The notes: generated from the sequence alone by a model not told the origin. A DNA stretch of 64,000 nt from Asticcacaulis sp. AC402 (GCF_000495835.1 NZ_AWGC01000026.1:33814-97813), one strand, 5' to 3'; counted from the first letter of the stretch, positions 18,475 through 28,303 are shown. Numbers and translations: made by a program.

Positions 18475-20070
18475 TCAGAAGGCCGGTTCGAAACTTTGCG
18501 CCTGGGCCCGGTCCCATTCGCGCTTCAGCCGGGGGTCGATCTCGTTTGACAGCAGCGCGCCGGGCTCGAGGTGGGTGTAGGCAACATCGCCACGCACCAC
18601 TTCGCCGGTCGCCGCGCGGATATGCAGGTGCCACGGCTTCAGGTCCGACGGGTGCTTCAGGCCTGCGGCCCCCAGCATCTCGGCCAGGGCGCGCATAGTG
18701 TTGCGGTGGTAGGTATAGACCCGTTTGAACTTGTCCGACACGACCAGGGCCTGCGCCCGGCCGGGATCCTGGGTGGCTACGCCAGACGGGCAGTGGTTGG
18801 TGTGGCAAGCCCGGGCCTGGACACAGCCGAGCGCGAACATGAAGGCCCGCGCCGACATGACATAGTCGGCGCCCAGGGCATGGATGCGGCAGAAGTCGAA
18901 GGCCGACACCACCTTGCCCGAGGCGCCCAGCCGGATTTCGCTGCGCAGCCCGGCGCCGACGAGCGCATTATGGACGAAGGACAGACCTTCAATCAGCGGC
19001 AGACCGACATGATTGGACAGTTCCACCGGTGCCGCGCCCGTGCCGCCTTCGCCACCATCGATAACGATAAAGTCCGGCGTCACGCCGCTTTCCAGCATCG
19101 CCTTGATCAGGGCCAGGAACTCAAAACGATGACCGACGCACAGCTTGAGGCCGACCGGCTTTCCGCCCGACAATTCGCGCAGTCTGGAAATGAACGCCAT
19201 CAGTTCCAGCGGTGTCGAAAACTCCGGGTGCCGCGCGGGCGAAACACAGTCGCGGGTGCGGTCGATCAGGCGCGTGCGGGCGATTTCGGCGGTGATCTTG
19301 GCCCTGGGCAGGACGCCGCCATGGCCAGGTTTGGCGCCCTGGCTCAGCTTGATCTCGATCATCTTGACCTGGTCGGCGCCGGCCGCCCTGGCGAACAGGT
19401 CGGGATCAAAGCGCCCCTCCTTTGTCCGGCAGCCGAAATAACCCGACGCGATCTGCCAGATCAGGTCGCCGCCACCCTTGACATGGTAGCGGCTGATCGA
19501 GCCTTCACCCGTATTCTGGGCGAACCCGCCTTTGTGCGCGCCCTTGTTCAGGGCCAGGATGGCATTGCTGCTGAGCGACCCGAAGCTGGTGCCTGATATG
19601 TTCATGACCGAGGCCTGGTAGGGTTTCAAACAGGCCTTGCCGCCAATGGCGATGCGGAAATCGTGATCGGACAGTTTCAGGGGCGCCATGGAATGCGAGA
19701 TCCAGCCATAGCCTATGGCATTGACGTCGCGGATCGTGCCGAAAGGAAGTTGGTCGGGCGCATTCTTGGCGCGGCGATAGACCAGGGCGCGCTGTTCGCG
19801 CGAAAACGGCACCGGGTCTCGATCGTCTTCGATCAGATATTGCCGGATTTCCGGACGAATAGCTTCAATCCAGAAACGGAAGTGGCCGATGATGGGATAG
19901 TTGCGCAGGATCGAATGCTGGGTCTGGATCAGGTCCAGCAGACTGATGACGCAGAGTGGCGCCAGGACCACCAGGGCCCACCAGACCGCATGGTTGACAA
20001 AGAAGCCCAGGGCCACCGCCGCCAGAGACGCCAGCCAAACCATCTGCATTACGAAAAAACGCGAAATCAC
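18475..20070 (-). CDS. FMN-binding glutamate synthase family protein, membrane anchored
   Basis: The 531-residue protein has two N-terminal membrane helices (about residues 8-45) and then a glutamate synthase central domain (PF01645), an FMN and iron-sulfur TIM barrel. Visible blocks are MNISGTSFGSLSSNAI, NTGEGSISRYH, KMIEIKLSQGAKPGHGG, DFIVIDGGEGGTGAAP, EIRLGASGKV and the Cys cluster CVQARACHTNHCPSG that would bind the Fe-S centre. Stand-alone proteins of this type lack the glutaminase domain, so they are not complete GOGAT enzymes; their reaction is not settled. GTG 20070 follows AGGGGCT. Expressed leftward, possibly with sodC. Confidence 0.85.
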   Translation of the reverse strand: MISRFFVMQMVWLASLAAVALGFFVNHAVWWALVVLAPLCVISLLDLIQTQHSILRNYPIIGHFRFWIEAIRPEIRQYLIEDDRDPVPFSREQRALVYRRAKNAPDQLPFGTIRDVNAIGYGWISHSMAPLKLSDHDFRIAIGGKACLKPYQASVMNISGTSFGSLSSNAILALNKGAHKGGFAQNTGEGSISRYHVKGGGDLIWQIASGYFGCRTKEGRFDPDLFARAAGADQVKMIEIKLSQGAKPGHGGVLPRAKITAEIARTRLIDRTRDCVSPARHPEFSTPLELMAFISRLRELSGGKPVGLKLCVGHRFEFLALIKAMLESGVTPDFIVIDGGEGGTGAAPVELSNHVGLPLIEGLSFVHNALVGAGLRSEIRLGASGKVVSAFDFCRIHALGADYVMSARAFMFALGCVQARACHTNHCPSGVATQDPGRAQALVVSDKFKRVYTYHRNTMRALAEMLGAAGLKHPSDLKPWHLHIRAATGEVVRGDVAYTHLEPGALLSNEIDPRLKREWDRAQAQSFEPAF

Positions 20071-20221
20071 AATCAGCCCCTAAATGTTACGGGCTCAGGG
20101 TATGACAGATGTGCGACGGTTTGATAAAGCGGCCAAGATTACAACAATTTCATGTGCAACCGGTTGCGCCCGAGGCCTTGTTCCGCCTAGGTTTGTTTTT
20201 TTGCACATGCGCGAGATGTCC

Positions 20222-22168
20222 ATGCTGGATCGCCGTTTTCTGTTAGCCGCCCTGTCGGGTCTCGCCTTTACGGCGACCGACGCCCTGGCAGCCACTAAGA
20301 AAAAGAAGAAGGCGCCGGCCAGGAAGAAAAAAACGACCTCGAAGAAGGGCAAGAAGCCGTCGAAGAAGGCAGCTCCCAAGGCGCCGCCCCCACCGCCCGT
20401 ACCCGAGGTGACCGCACCTGAGGTCAAGGCAAAGCTCGACGCCGCTTTCGACAGCATTTTGCGCGACCTGCTGGTACAGTCGCCAATGACGGCCACCAAT
20501 CTCGGTCTGGACAAGGGCGACCTCGCCTATCTCAAGTCGCGCCTGGACGATCGCAGCGCTGCCAGCCTGAACACCAATGTCACGCGTCTGCGCAAGGCGG
20601 TCCAGACCCTGGCCGCCATCGACCGCAGCCAGCTGTCGGCCATCGATCGCATCGATTACGACGCTGTCCGCTGGGATCTGGCGCTGCAACTCGAAGGCGC
20701 CCAGACCTGGACGTTCGGCGAAAACGCCACGCCGATGAATATTACCTTTTACGCGCCGACGCCCTATATCGTCAGCCAGCTCAGCGGCCTCTGGAACGTG
20801 GCGCCGGACTTCCTCGACGGCCAGCACACGATCAACACCACCGCCGATGCCGAAGCCTATATCCAGCGCCTTGATGCCCTGGCCGCCGGCCTGGACCAGG
20901 AAACCGTCCGGCTCGTCGCCGAAGCCCAGCGCGGCATCATCCCGCCGGATTTCATCCTGAAAAAGGCGGCGCTCTCAATCACCAATCTGCGCGATACGCC
21001 TGTCGATCAGTCGATTATGGTCACGTCGATCACCCGACGCACCGTAGAGAAGGGCATAGCCGGTGACTGGACCGCCCGGGCCTCGGCAAAGGTAACCGAT
21101 GCCGTTCAGCCCGCCCTGACGCGTCAGATCACGGCGCTCGAAGCCCTGTTGGGCAAGGCGGCCAACAATGCCGGCGTGCGCAACCTGCCCAACGGCAGCG
21201 CCTATTATGCCTATTGCGCGCGTGTCGGCACGTCGACCGATCTGACGCCCAAGGAGATCCACACCATCGGCCTGCAGAAGGTCGCCGAACTGTCGGCCGA
21301 GATCGACAGCCGGTTCCGGGCGCTGGGGATGACTATGGGCAGCAATGCCGACCGTTACCAGGCCCTGAGCAAAGACCCGTCGCAGGTCTATCCGGACAGC
21401 GACGAAGGCCGCGCCCTGCTGCTGAGCGATCTCAATGGCAAGGTCGACGCCGTGACGGCCAAGATCCCGCAGTATTTCGGCGTCCTGGCCAGGACCAAGG
21501 CCAGCATCCGCCGCGTGCCGGTGGCCAATGAGCTAGGCCAGCCCAGCTATTACCAACCGGCGGCGCTGGATGGTTCGCGCGCCGGGGTTTACAATATCAA
21601 CCTGCACAGCATGGCTGACAATCCGAAATGGAGTTTGCCGACCCTGACCTACCACGAAGCCGTGCCGGGCCACCACATGCAGATCTCCATCCAGCAGGAA
21701 GCGCCGCTGCACCAACTTCGCAAGGTCGCGAGCTATAACGCCTATGTCGAGGGCTGGGCGCTTTATTCCGAGGAACTGGCCGCTGTCGAGATGAAGATGT
21801 ACGACAACGATCCCTACGGCCGGCTGGGCTATCTGCACGACGCCCTGTTCCGGGCGGTGCGGCTGGTCGTCGATACCGGCATGCATCATCTCGGCTGGAG
21901 CCGTGAGCAGGCCATCCGTTATATGGTCGATGCGACAGGTGATTCCGAAGGTGGCGCGACCCTGGAGATCGAGCGCTACTGTGCCTGGCCGGGTCAAGCC
22001 CTGGGCTACATGGTGGGCAAGATCACCTGGTTGAAACTACGCGATTCCATGAAGAAAAAGCAGGGCGGGGCCTTCAGCTACAAGACCTTCCATGACACCG
22101 GCCTGACCGCCGGCTCATTGCCGCTGGCGGTGCTGGAAGACCTGTACAAGGCCAAGGGGCTCATCTAG
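20222..22168 (+). CDS. Tat-exported DUF885 metallopeptidase-like protein, Lys-rich linker
   Basis: The protein (about 648 residues) has a twin-arginine signal (LDRRFLLAALSGLAF, cut near DALAA). This is followed by an unusual linker of about 40 residues made almost only of Lys, Ala and Pro (KKKKKAPARKKK...PPPPPVP). The body is a DUF885 domain (PF05960). Its zinc-type motif TYHEAVPGHHMQIS lies around residue 480, and YVEGWALYSEEL follows. The family resembles M32/M2-like helical metallopeptidases, so peptide hydrolysis in the periplasm is likely, with unknown substrate. ATG 20222 is preferred for its GAG spacing; ATG 20207 and 20216 are alternatives. A paralogue lies at 22826-24652. Confidence 0.85.
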   Translation: MLDRRFLLAALSGLAFTATDALAATKKKKKAPARKKKTTSKKGKKPSKKAAPKAPPPPPVPEVTAPEVKAKLDAAFDSILRDLLVQSPMTATNLGLDKGDLAYLKSRLDDRSAASLNTNVTRLRKAVQTLAAIDRSQLSAIDRIDYDAVRWDLALQLEGAQTWTFGENATPMNITFYAPTPYIVSQLSGLWNVAPDFLDGQHTINTTADAEAYIQRLDALAAGLDQETVRLVAEAQRGIIPPDFILKKAALSITNLRDTPVDQSIMVTSITRRTVEKGIAGDWTARASAKVTDAVQPALTRQITALEALLGKAANNAGVRNLPNGSAYYAYCARVGTSTDLTPKEIHTIGLQKVAELSAEIDSRFRALGMTMGSNADRYQALSKDPSQVYPDSDEGRALLLSDLNGKVDAVTAKIPQYFGVLARTKASIRRVPVANELGQPSYYQPAALDGSRAGVYNINLHSMADNPKWSLPTLTYHEAVPGHHMQISIQQEAPLHQLRKVASYNAYVEGWALYSEELAAVEMKMYDNDPYGRLGYLHDALFRAVRLVVDTGMHHLGWSREQAIRYMVDATGDSEGGATLEIERYCAWPGQALGYMVGKITWLKLRDSMKKKQGGAFSYKTFHDTGLTAGSLPLAVLEDLYKAKGLI

Positions 22169-22195
22169 GCTGGAAAGGGGAGGCGCGTCAAACTT

Positions 22196-22264
22196 CCCTC
22201 TCCCCTCCTGAGGGGAGAGGACGAGAGCCGAACGAAGTGAGGGCGATCGGGTGAGGGGCTTTTC
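22196..22264. repeat. Family E hairpin repeat
   Basis: CCTCTCCCCTCCTGAGGGGAGAGG is a hairpin of the CTCCCC/GGGGAG type, here quoted only as its pattern. GACGAGAGCCGAACGAAG, GGCGATCGGGTGAGG and GGCTTTTC follow. Similar units lie at 24660, 34953 and 56761, each just beyond a gene end, so they may help end transcripts. Confidence 0.55.
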
Positions 22265-22265
22265 C

Positions 22266-22383
22266 GTCAGCGCAATCCGACAAAGTGGACACCCCCGCAC
22301 GGGCGCTCCCGTTTTCGGAAAAATTGCGCGTCAAAACAAACCTAGAGCGGGGTTTTGACTCCATCAAAACTCATCCCGCTCTG
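22266..22383 (+). repeat. Dispersed repeat family A copy
   Basis: The copy runs from CAGCGCAATCCGACAAAG to CATCCCGCTCTGG, with the usual CCCGTTTTCGGAAAAATTGC and TTTTGACTCCATCAAAA parts. Its first TAG has changed to GTC, and it follows a family E hairpin rather than a stop codon. Confidence 0.75.
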
Positions 22384-22424
22384 GCGCAACCGCGCCTGAC
22401 ATACCTGGCACGATCGAATTCCCC

Positions 22425-22742
22425 ATGACCGTCTTTGTCGATGATATGTACCGCTACCGCATCGGCGCGTTCCGCGGCATGCATATGTCGCATCTGATCG
22501 CCGACACCGACCCGGAACTGCACCGTTTCGCCGTGATGATCGGCATGAAGCGCGAACATTATCAGGGCGATCACTATGACGTGCCCCTGTCGATGCGTGA
22601 CCGGGCCATCGCGGCCGGCGCCATTGCCATCACGTACAAGGAGGCTGGCGCCATGCGCCGGCGCAAGGTCGTCGAAGGCACCTGCGGAAGCCCCGACGAA
22701 GCCCGGGCCTGGTACAGGGCGTGGCTGCGCAGTTCCGGATAG
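22425..22742 (+). CDS. DUF4031 family protein
   Basis: The 105-residue protein opens MTVFVDDMYRYRIGAFRGM and continues with MSHLIADTDPELHRFA, HYDVPLSMRDRAIAAGAI, the pattern of DUF4031 (PF13223), a small cytoplasmic family of unknown function found in many bacteria. It has no signal or membrane helix. The gene lies between the two DUF885 genes with a family A repeat upstream. The Asp-rich start and conserved His suggest a nuclease- or hydrolase-like site, but this is not established. Confidence 0.7.
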   Translation: MTVFVDDMYRYRIGAFRGMHMSHLIADTDPELHRFAVMIGMKREHYQGDHYDVPLSMRDRAIAAGAIAITYKEAGAMRRRKVVEGTCGSPDEARAWYRAWLRSSG

Positions 22743-22825
22743 TTGCAAACATTACCAGAATTTAACTTTCATTCTGCCGTTACCCTGCGAAGCATGGTTA
22801 CAAATCATTCACGAGGGACATCCCG

Positions 22826-24652
22826 ATGCTCAATCGCCGCCATCTTCTCGCCTCGGCTGCCGCCACGGCGGGCGCCGCCACCTTGGGTTCCGCCGCCTTA
22901 AACACCGCCGCCTGGGCCGGTGACCCGGCTGTCGCCGCCAAGCTCAATGTCGTGTTCGACGACATCTACCAGGAGCGGCTGAAGCATTCTCCGGAATCCC
23001 TGACGTCGCTGGGCTTGGACAAGGGCGACAAGGCCGCCGCCAAGGCGCAGTTATCGGACTACAGTTTTGATGAACAAAAGGCCTCAGCCGAGCGCACCGC
23101 CCGCCACCACGCCGCCGTCGCCGCCATCCCGCGCGACCAGCTCAGCGGTATGGACCGCATCAACTACGACTCGGTGCTGTGGAGCCTGAGCCAGGCCAAG
23201 ACAGGCGGTGACACGTTCAAGTTCGGTTCCTGGGGTTCGCAACCCTATATCCTCAGCCAGTTGAACGGCATCTACCAAAGTATGCCGGACTTCCTGGCCA
23301 CCCAGCATTCGATTGAAACCAAGGCCGATGCTGAGGCCTTCCTGGCGCGTATCGACGCCTTCGCCGTCGCCCTCGACCAGCAGACAAGCCGGTTCAACAT
23401 CGACGCCGGCCAGGGTATCATCGCGCCCGACTTCGCACTCGACAAGGCCATTACCCAGCTGGAAGCCCTGCGCGCTATCAAGGGGCCCTATAGCGGCATG
23501 ACCAAGGCTCTGGCCGAAAAGGCGGCCAAGGCCGGTATTCCCGGCGCGTGGGCGGCGGAAGCCTCCAAGCGGGTTGACGGGCCGGTCGCCAAGGCGCTGG
23601 AACGCCAGATCGCCGCCATCAGGGCAGAACGTCCCAAGGCTGTCCACGATGCCGGCGTGTGGCGCCTCAAGGACGGCGACGCCTACTACGCCCACTGTGC
23701 CAAGGGCGGCACCACCACCAACCTGACACCGGACGAGATCCACAAGATCGGCCTCGACCTGGTCGCTGAAATCACTGCCGAGGCCGACATCAAGCTGAAG
23801 GAAATCGGCTACACCACCGGCACGGTCGGCGAACGCATGCGCGCCCTGGGCAGCGATCCGAAATATGTCTACGCCAATACCGACGAAGCCAAGGAACAGC
23901 TCCTGGGTGATCTGAACGTCCAGATACGTGCCATCGAAGCGCGGCTGCCGGAGTGGTTTGGCGTCCAGCCGAAAACCGCGGTGACTGTGCGCCGCGTGCC
24001 CAAGGAAACCGAGGCCGGCGCGCCGGGTGGCTATTATCAGCGCCCGACCCTGGATGGCTCGCGTCCCGGCGCCTACTATATCAATCTGCGCGACACGGCC
24101 GAATGGCCGACCTGGTCGCTGCCGACCCTGACCTACCACGAAGCACTCCCCGGCCACCACATGCAGATCTCCATCCAGATGGAGGCGCAAGGGTTACCGA
24201 TGCTGCGCAAGACCAGCGGCTACTCGGCCTATTCCGAGGGCTGGGCACTCTACTCGGAACTGGTGGCCGCCGAGATGGGCATGTATGCCGACGATAAACC
24301 GGGCTATATCGGTTACCTGCAATCGTCGCTGTTCCGCGCCATCCGCCTGGTCGTCGATACCGGCATGCACGCCAAGCGCTGGACCCGCGAAGAGGCCATC
24401 CAGTACTTCGTCGCCACCAATGGCGACCAGGAATCGGCGGCAACGACCGAGATCGAACGCTACTGTGTGTGGCCGGGCCAGGCGCTGAGCTACATGATCG
24501 GCAAGATTCAATGGATCAAGCTGCGCGACCAGGCCAAGGCAAAAGCCGGTACCAAGTTCGATATCAAGAAGTTCCATGATACCGGCCTGACCTGCGCCGC
24601 CGTGCCCCTGGCCGTGCTGGAACAGGTCTATAAAGATGCCGGGATGATCTGA
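22826..24652 (+). CDS. Tat-exported DUF885 metallopeptidase-like protein
   Basis: The 608-residue protein has a twin-arginine signal (LNRRHLLASAAATAG, cut near AAWAG) and a full DUF885 domain. It is clearly paralogous to the protein at 20222-22168: it shares SLGLDKGD, ISQLNGIYQ-type blocks, GGYYQRPTLDGSRPG, TYHEALPGHHMQIS, YSEGWALYSELVAAEMGMY and FHDTGLTCAAVPLAVLE. It lacks the Lys-rich linker of its paralogue. The HE-PGHH motif suggests a zinc peptidase acting in the periplasm. Start ATG 22826 follows ACGAGGGACA at suitable spacing. Confidence 0.87.
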   Translation: MLNRRHLLASAAATAGAATLGSAALNTAAWAGDPAVAAKLNVVFDDIYQERLKHSPESLTSLGLDKGDKAAAKAQLSDYSFDEQKASAERTARHHAAVAAIPRDQLSGMDRINYDSVLWSLSQAKTGGDTFKFGSWGSQPYILSQLNGIYQSMPDFLATQHSIETKADAEAFLARIDAFAVALDQQTSRFNIDAGQGIIAPDFALDKAITQLEALRAIKGPYSGMTKALAEKAAKAGIPGAWAAEASKRVDGPVAKALERQIAAIRAERPKAVHDAGVWRLKDGDAYYAHCAKGGTTTNLTPDEIHKIGLDLVAEITAEADIKLKEIGYTTGTVGERMRALGSDPKYVYANTDEAKEQLLGDLNVQIRAIEARLPEWFGVQPKTAVTVRRVPKETEAGAPGGYYQRPTLDGSRPGAYYINLRDTAEWPTWSLPTLTYHEALPGHHMQISIQMEAQGLPMLRKTSGYSAYSEGWALYSELVAAEMGMYADDKPGYIGYLQSSLFRAIRLVVDTGMHAKRWTREEAIQYFVATNGDQESAATTEIERYCVWPGQALSYMIGKIQWIKLRDQAKAKAGTKFDIKKFHDTGLTCAAVPLAVLEQVYKDAGMI

Positions 24653-24659
24653 TCTTTTG

Positions 24660-24825
24660 CCTCTCCCCGCTTGCGGGGAGAGGACGAAAACTGAGCGAAG
24701 CGAAAGCGATCGGCGCGGGGCGGCAAGCCTGAGGGGCTTTTCTGACAGTTCAACTCACGCGGAACTATCAGAAAGGGCCCCTCACCCTAACCTCTCCCCG
24801 TGAAGAACGGGGCGAGGGGTTTTTC
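24660..24825. repeat. Family E hairpin repeats, two inverted units
   Basis: CTCTCCCCGCTTGCGGGGAG forms a hairpin just after the DUF885 stop. GACGAAAACTGAGCGAAG, CGATCGGCGCGGGGCGGC and GAGGGGCTTTTCTGACAG follow. From 24770 a second, partly inverted unit (AAGGGCCCCTCACCC, CTCTCCCCG, CGGGGCGAGGGG) leads to the stop of folB. The pair could serve as a two-way terminator. Confidence 0.55.
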
Positions 24826-24827
24826 GG

Positions 24828-25178
24828 TCAATGCGCGTACACCACGGTCACGCCGGCCCTATCGGCATCGCTCAGGGCTTCCGGCTTGGCGATAGACAGT
24901 TCGACTTTCTGAACATGCGGCAGTTCCATCAACGCCGCGGCCATGTCCTCGGCCAGGGTTTCCACCAGCCGAATATGCCCCTTCGCCAGGAATTCGCGTG
25001 CGATCCGGCCAACCAGTTCGTAGTTCAGAGTATCCTTTAGCCCGTGAATTTCATGCCGGTCCAGATCGATGACGGCATCGATGATCAAGGGCTGGGTACG
25101 CCCATGTTCGTGATCATAGATTCCGATCGCCGCTTCAATCCGCAGGCCTTCAACAAAAACGCGGCGTGACCTCATCAT
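24828..25178 (-). CDS. folB: Dihydroneopterin aldolase
   Basis: FolB splits 7,8-dihydroneopterin to 6-hydroxymethyl-7,8-dihydropterin and glycolaldehyde in folate synthesis. The protein has 116 residues, the normal size. Family blocks are FVEGLRIEAAIGIYDHEHGRTQPL, with the catalytic-site Glu of the EHGRTQ turn, IDAVIDLD, DTLNYELVGRI, VETLAEDMAAAL and the conserved Lys in SIAKPEALSDADRAGV. The start overlaps the stop of the upstream pterin synthase-like gene by four bases, so the two form an operon. Both act on pterins. Confidence 0.93.
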   Translation of the reverse strand: MMRSRRVFVEGLRIEAAIGIYDHEHGRTQPLIIDAVIDLDRHEIHGLKDTLNYELVGRIAREFLAKGHIRLVETLAEDMAAALMELPHVQKVELSIAKPEALSDADRAGVTVVYAH

Positions 25179-25762
25179 TGTGTTGGCCCTACCGCTTCGC
25201 TGCTTGAGGGCGTATCAAATTTCCCCCACGACTCAAGCGGCATCAGATCGTTCAAACTCAGATCGGCACGGTGGCACCACTCACCCAGACGGATCGGACA
25301 CGCGATCACATCTTGCGGCGTCAGGACGATGCTGTTGGTCGGCGTCTCTTCGATCTCGAAGCGGACGCATTCGAAATCGGGCATGAAACGCGCCAGTATG
25401 GCATTTAACTTCATGTAAAGCGCTGTCGCCACGGCTTCCGTGGTCGGGTCGCCCCGGATGACCAGGAGACGCGGCAACAGTTCCGGCTCGTGATCGCGGA
25501 AATAGCTCAGCATGGGATCGTCGGCGCCGAGTTGGAATGCATGATCCAGCGCATCATCGACAAAGCCGTGCCAATGGCGCTTCAGGTCGGCAAAGCTGGC
25601 CGCATAGTTGGCATTTCCCCAGTCCATGCCCTTGGCGGAGGCTTTCGGCTGCAAACTGACCGCAACGAATTCGTTATGGCCATGCGGCGTCATGCACTTC
25701 GACACGGAATCGAAGCGCAGGCGATGGGCCATGGAAAAGCGGCGTTTGAACTGGATCAGCAT
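25175..25762 (-). CDS. 6-pyruvoyl-tetrahydropterin / 6-carboxytetrahydropterin synthase family protein
   Basis: The 195-residue protein belongs to the PTPS/QueD fold. The zinc-binding His residues are seen in MAHRL and HGHNE, and the catalytic Cys in SKCMTPHGHNE. DLKRHWHGFVDDALDHAFQL and TTEAVATALYMKLNA are typical of the fold, as is the Glu of IEETPTNS. It would process dihydroneopterin triphosphate, either toward queuosine (QueD) or another pterin. It is about 70 residues longer than standard QueD, with extra sequence at the C-terminus (IRLGEWCHRADLSLNDLMPL). The four-base overlap with folB suggests a joint pterin role. The exact product is not certain. Confidence 0.8.
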   Translation of the reverse strand: MLIQFKRRFSMAHRLRFDSVSKCMTPHGHNEFVAVSLQPKASAKGMDWGNANYAASFADLKRHWHGFVDDALDHAFQLGADDPMLSYFRDHEPELLPRLLVIRGDPTTEAVATALYMKLNAILARFMPDFECVRFEIEETPTNSIVLTPQDVIACPIRLGEWCHRADLSLNDLMPLESWGKFDTPSSSEAVGPTQ

Positions 25763-25824
25763 GGGCGGCCTTCAAGCGCATATGGACCCGCAAGTCAATG
25801 CGCCCTTTTGGCCGCCCTGCCTGC

Positions 25825-26862
25825 CTACAGATAGAACTGCGCCATGGTCGACAATCCGACCGGTTTGATCTTGGGGGCCTTGCCGGCAGCGCCGAACTGC
25901 TCGAAACGGTCCTCGCACACCTTCTGCATCATGGCATAGGCCGGCTTGAAATAGGTGCGCGGATCGAACACCTCCGGCGATTTCATAAAGGTTTCGCGGA
26001 TACCGGCAGTAATGGCCAGGCGCAGATCGGTGTCGATATTGATCTTGCGCACGCCCATCTTGATGGCCTTTTGCAGTTCCTCGACCGGCACGCCCCAGGT
26101 TTGCGGCATCTTGCCGCCATACTCGTTGATCATGTCCTGCAGTTCCTGCGGCACCGACGATGACCCGTGCATCACCAGGTGGGTATTGGGCAGGCGTTTG
26201 TGGATCTCGGAAATCACATTCATCGCCAGCACATCGCCGTCGGGCTTGCGCGTGAACTTGTAGGCGCCGTGCGAAGTCCCCATGGCAATCGCCAGGGCGT
26301 CGACATTGGTCTGGGCGACGAAATCGACCGCCTGGCCCGGATCTGTCAGAAGTTGCGAATGGTCGAGCACGCCCTCGGCGCCGTGGCCATCCTCGGCCTC
26401 GCCCATGCCGGTTTCCAAAGAACCCAGTACGCCCAGTTCGCCCTCAACGGAGACGCCGCAAGCGTGGGCCATCTCGACCACGCGACGGGTGACGTCGACA
26501 TTGTAGTCGAAGTCGGCCGGGGTTTTGCCATCGGCCTTCAGTGAGCCGTCCATCATCACCGACGTGAAACCGTGCTGGATGGCCGAGGCGCAGGTGCCGA
26601 CGCTGTTGCCGTGGTCCTGGTGCATACACAGCGGAATTTCGGGGTAGATCTCGACCAGGGCATTGATCATCCGCTTCAGCATCAGGTCGTTGGAGTAGGC
26701 GCGGGCGCCGCGCGACGCCTGGATGATCACGGGAGACTGCGTCTTGCGCGCCGCCTCCATGATGGCCAGGCCCTGTTCCATATTGTTGATATTGTAGGCA
26801 GGCATGCCATAGCCATGCTCGGCGGCATGGTCGAGCAACTGACGAAGCGATATACGGGCCAT
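25825..26862 (-). CDS. fba: Class II fructose-bisphosphate aldolase
   Basis: The enzyme joins dihydroxyacetone phosphate and glyceraldehyde 3-phosphate, or splits fructose 1,6-bisphosphate, using zinc. At 345 residues it matches the Calvin-cycle-type subgroup (TIGR01521-like). Visible sites are [27 protein letters not shown] with the catalytic Asp and zinc His, [31 protein letters not shown] and VMHGSSSVP. The ATG at 26862 follows AAGGGA. It lies downstream of pgk on the same strand, with a long palindromic repeat between, so the two may be co-expressed in glycolysis and gluconeogenesis. Confidence 0.95.
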   Translation of the reverse strand: MARISLRQLLDHAAEHGYGMPAYNINNMEQGLAIMEAARKTQSPVIIQASRGARAYSNDLMLKRMINALVEIYPEIPLCMHQDHGNSVGTCASAIQHGFTSVMMDGSLKADGKTPADFDYNVDVTRRVVEMAHACGVSVEGELGVLGSLETGMGEAEDGHGAEGVLDHSQLLTDPGQAVDFVAQTNVDALAIAMGTSHGAYKFTRKPDGDVLAMNVISEIHKRLPNTHLVMHGSSSVPQELQDMINEYGGKMPQTWGVPVEELQKAIKMGVRKINIDTDLRLAITAGIRETFMKSPEVFDPRTYFKPAYAMMQKVCEDRFEQFGAAGKAPKIKPVGLSTMAQFYL

Positions 26863-26883
26863 TGAAATTTTCCCTTTTTTCAA

Positions 26884-27009
26884 GGCTGCGCTGCATTGGC
26901 GGTCTGCAAATGGCCGTCTTTCCGCGCTCCGGTGCTCATGGACTTAAGTCCACTCTGCTCCTGTGCTCGAAAGCCAACCATTTTCGACTCGCCACTGCAA
27001 CGCAGCGGC
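26884..27009. repeat. Long imperfect palindrome, family C copy 2
   Basis: The arms pair GCTGCGCTGCATTGGCG with CGCCACTGCAACGCAGCGG and continue inward through GTCTGCAAATGG / CCATTTTCGAC to the perfect 12-bp palindromic tip GGACTTAAGTCC (26940-26951). It lies between pgk and fba, about 20 bases before the fba start, so in RNA it would form a long hairpin just upstream of the fba ribosome site. Confidence 0.75.
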
Positions 27010-27106
27010 TGGCTGTGGTTTTGCCCTGTGGCGGGGCCGTGAATGAAGCAGTCTGGCCTTTTGACCCTTGTGAACCGCTTGGAAGTAAAGACTAAATCGT
27101 TTCCTC

Positions 27107-28303
27107 TCAAACCTCAAGCGCGGCAACGCCGGGCAGAACCTTGCCTTCCATCCATTCCAGGAAGGCGCCGCCGGCCGTCGACACGAAGGTCATGTCATCA
27201 GCCACGCCGGCATGGTTCAAAGCGGCGACGGTGTCTCCACCGCCCGCGACAGCGACCAGTTTACCGGATTTTGTTTGCGATGCAGCAAATTTCGCCGCCG
27301 CAACTGTCGCGGCATCAAACGGTGGCAATTCAAACACACCTAAAGGCCCGTTCCAGATCAGGGTCTTGCTCTGGGCCATGACCTCGGTCAGTTGCGCCAC
27401 AGTCTTGGGGCCGGCATCAAAAATCTTGTCCTCGGCCGTCAAAGGCGCGTCCAGACCTTGCGTACGCGACGGCGCATGGGCCTTGAAGTCCTGGGCGACC
27501 ACGACATCCACCGGCAGCAGAATGCGGCAGCCCCTGGCTTCGGCTTCCGTGAGGATTTCCAGCGCCGTGTCTTTCAGGTCCTTCTCGCACAATGAACCGC
27601 CAACGTCGTAGCCTTGCGCAAACAGGAAGGTGTTGGCCATGCCACCGCCGATCGCCAGGGCATCCAGCTTGCCGACCAGGTTCTTCAGCAGGTCGAGCTT
27701 GGTCGACACCTTGGAGCCGCCAACAATGCCGAGCGTCGGACGCTGCGGATTGCCGAGCGCAGCTGCCAGGGCGTCCAGTTCCCGGCGCATGCTCTCACCG
27801 GCATAGGCGGTCAGCAGCTTGGCGACGCCTTCGGTCGAGGCATGGGCGCGGTGGGCGGCCGAGAAGGCGTCATTGACATAGATGTCGCCGATATCCGCCA
27901 GCTGTTGGGCAAATTCGGGATCGTTCGTTTCCTCGCCGGCATGGAAGCGGACGTTTTCCAGCAGGGTGACGCTTCCGGCCGGCAGCAGCTTCAGCAGGTC
28001 GGACGCCGCCGGCCCGACGCAGTCGCTGGCGAAACCAACCGTGACGCCCAGCAGCTCCGACAGCGGGCCGGCGACCGGGCGCAGCGACATTTCCGGCACG
28101 ACCTTGCCCTTGGGGCGGTCGAAGTGGGCCAGCAGGGCGACCTTGGCGCCCTTGGCGACCAGCTTTTCGATGGTCGGGATGGCGACCCTCAGGCGGGTGT
28201 CGTCACTGATACGACCGTTTTCCATCGGCACGTTGAAATCCACCCGCACCAGGGCGATCTTGCCGTTGAGGTCCGAAACGTCGTCGAGGGTCTTGAAGGG
28301 CAT
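27107..28303 (-). CDS. pgk: Phosphoglycerate kinase
   Basis: Pgk moves a phosphate between 1,3-bisphosphoglycerate and ADP in glycolysis. The 398-residue protein has both domains: N-terminal [19 protein letters not shown] and FHAGEETND with [13 protein letters not shown], then [16 protein letters not shown] and the C-terminal nucleotide site WNGPLGVFE and [12 protein letters not shown]. The usual HLGRP motif reads HFDRPKG here, a mild variant seen in some alphaproteobacteria. ATG 28303 has AAGGA at good spacing; a longer frame to 28408 has none. It is the middle gene of gap, pgk, fba on the minus strand. Confidence 0.96.
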   Translation of the reverse strand: MPFKTLDDVSDLNGKIALVRVDFNVPMENGRISDDTRLRVAIPTIEKLVAKGAKVALLAHFDRPKGKVVPEMSLRPVAGPLSELLGVTVGFASDCVGPAASDLLKLLPAGSVTLLENVRFHAGEETNDPEFAQQLADIGDIYVNDAFSAAHRAHASTEGVAKLLTAYAGESMRRELDALAAALGNPQRPTLGIVGGSKVSTKLDLLKNLVGKLDALAIGGGMANTFLFAQGYDVGGSLCEKDLKDTALEILTEAEARGCRILLPVDVVVAQDFKAHAPSRTQGLDAPLTAEDKIFDAGPKTVAQLTEVMAQSKTLIWNGPLGVFELPPFDAATVAAAKFAASQTKSGKLVAVAGGGDTVAALNHAGVADDMTFVSTAGGAFLEWMEGKVLPGVAALEV

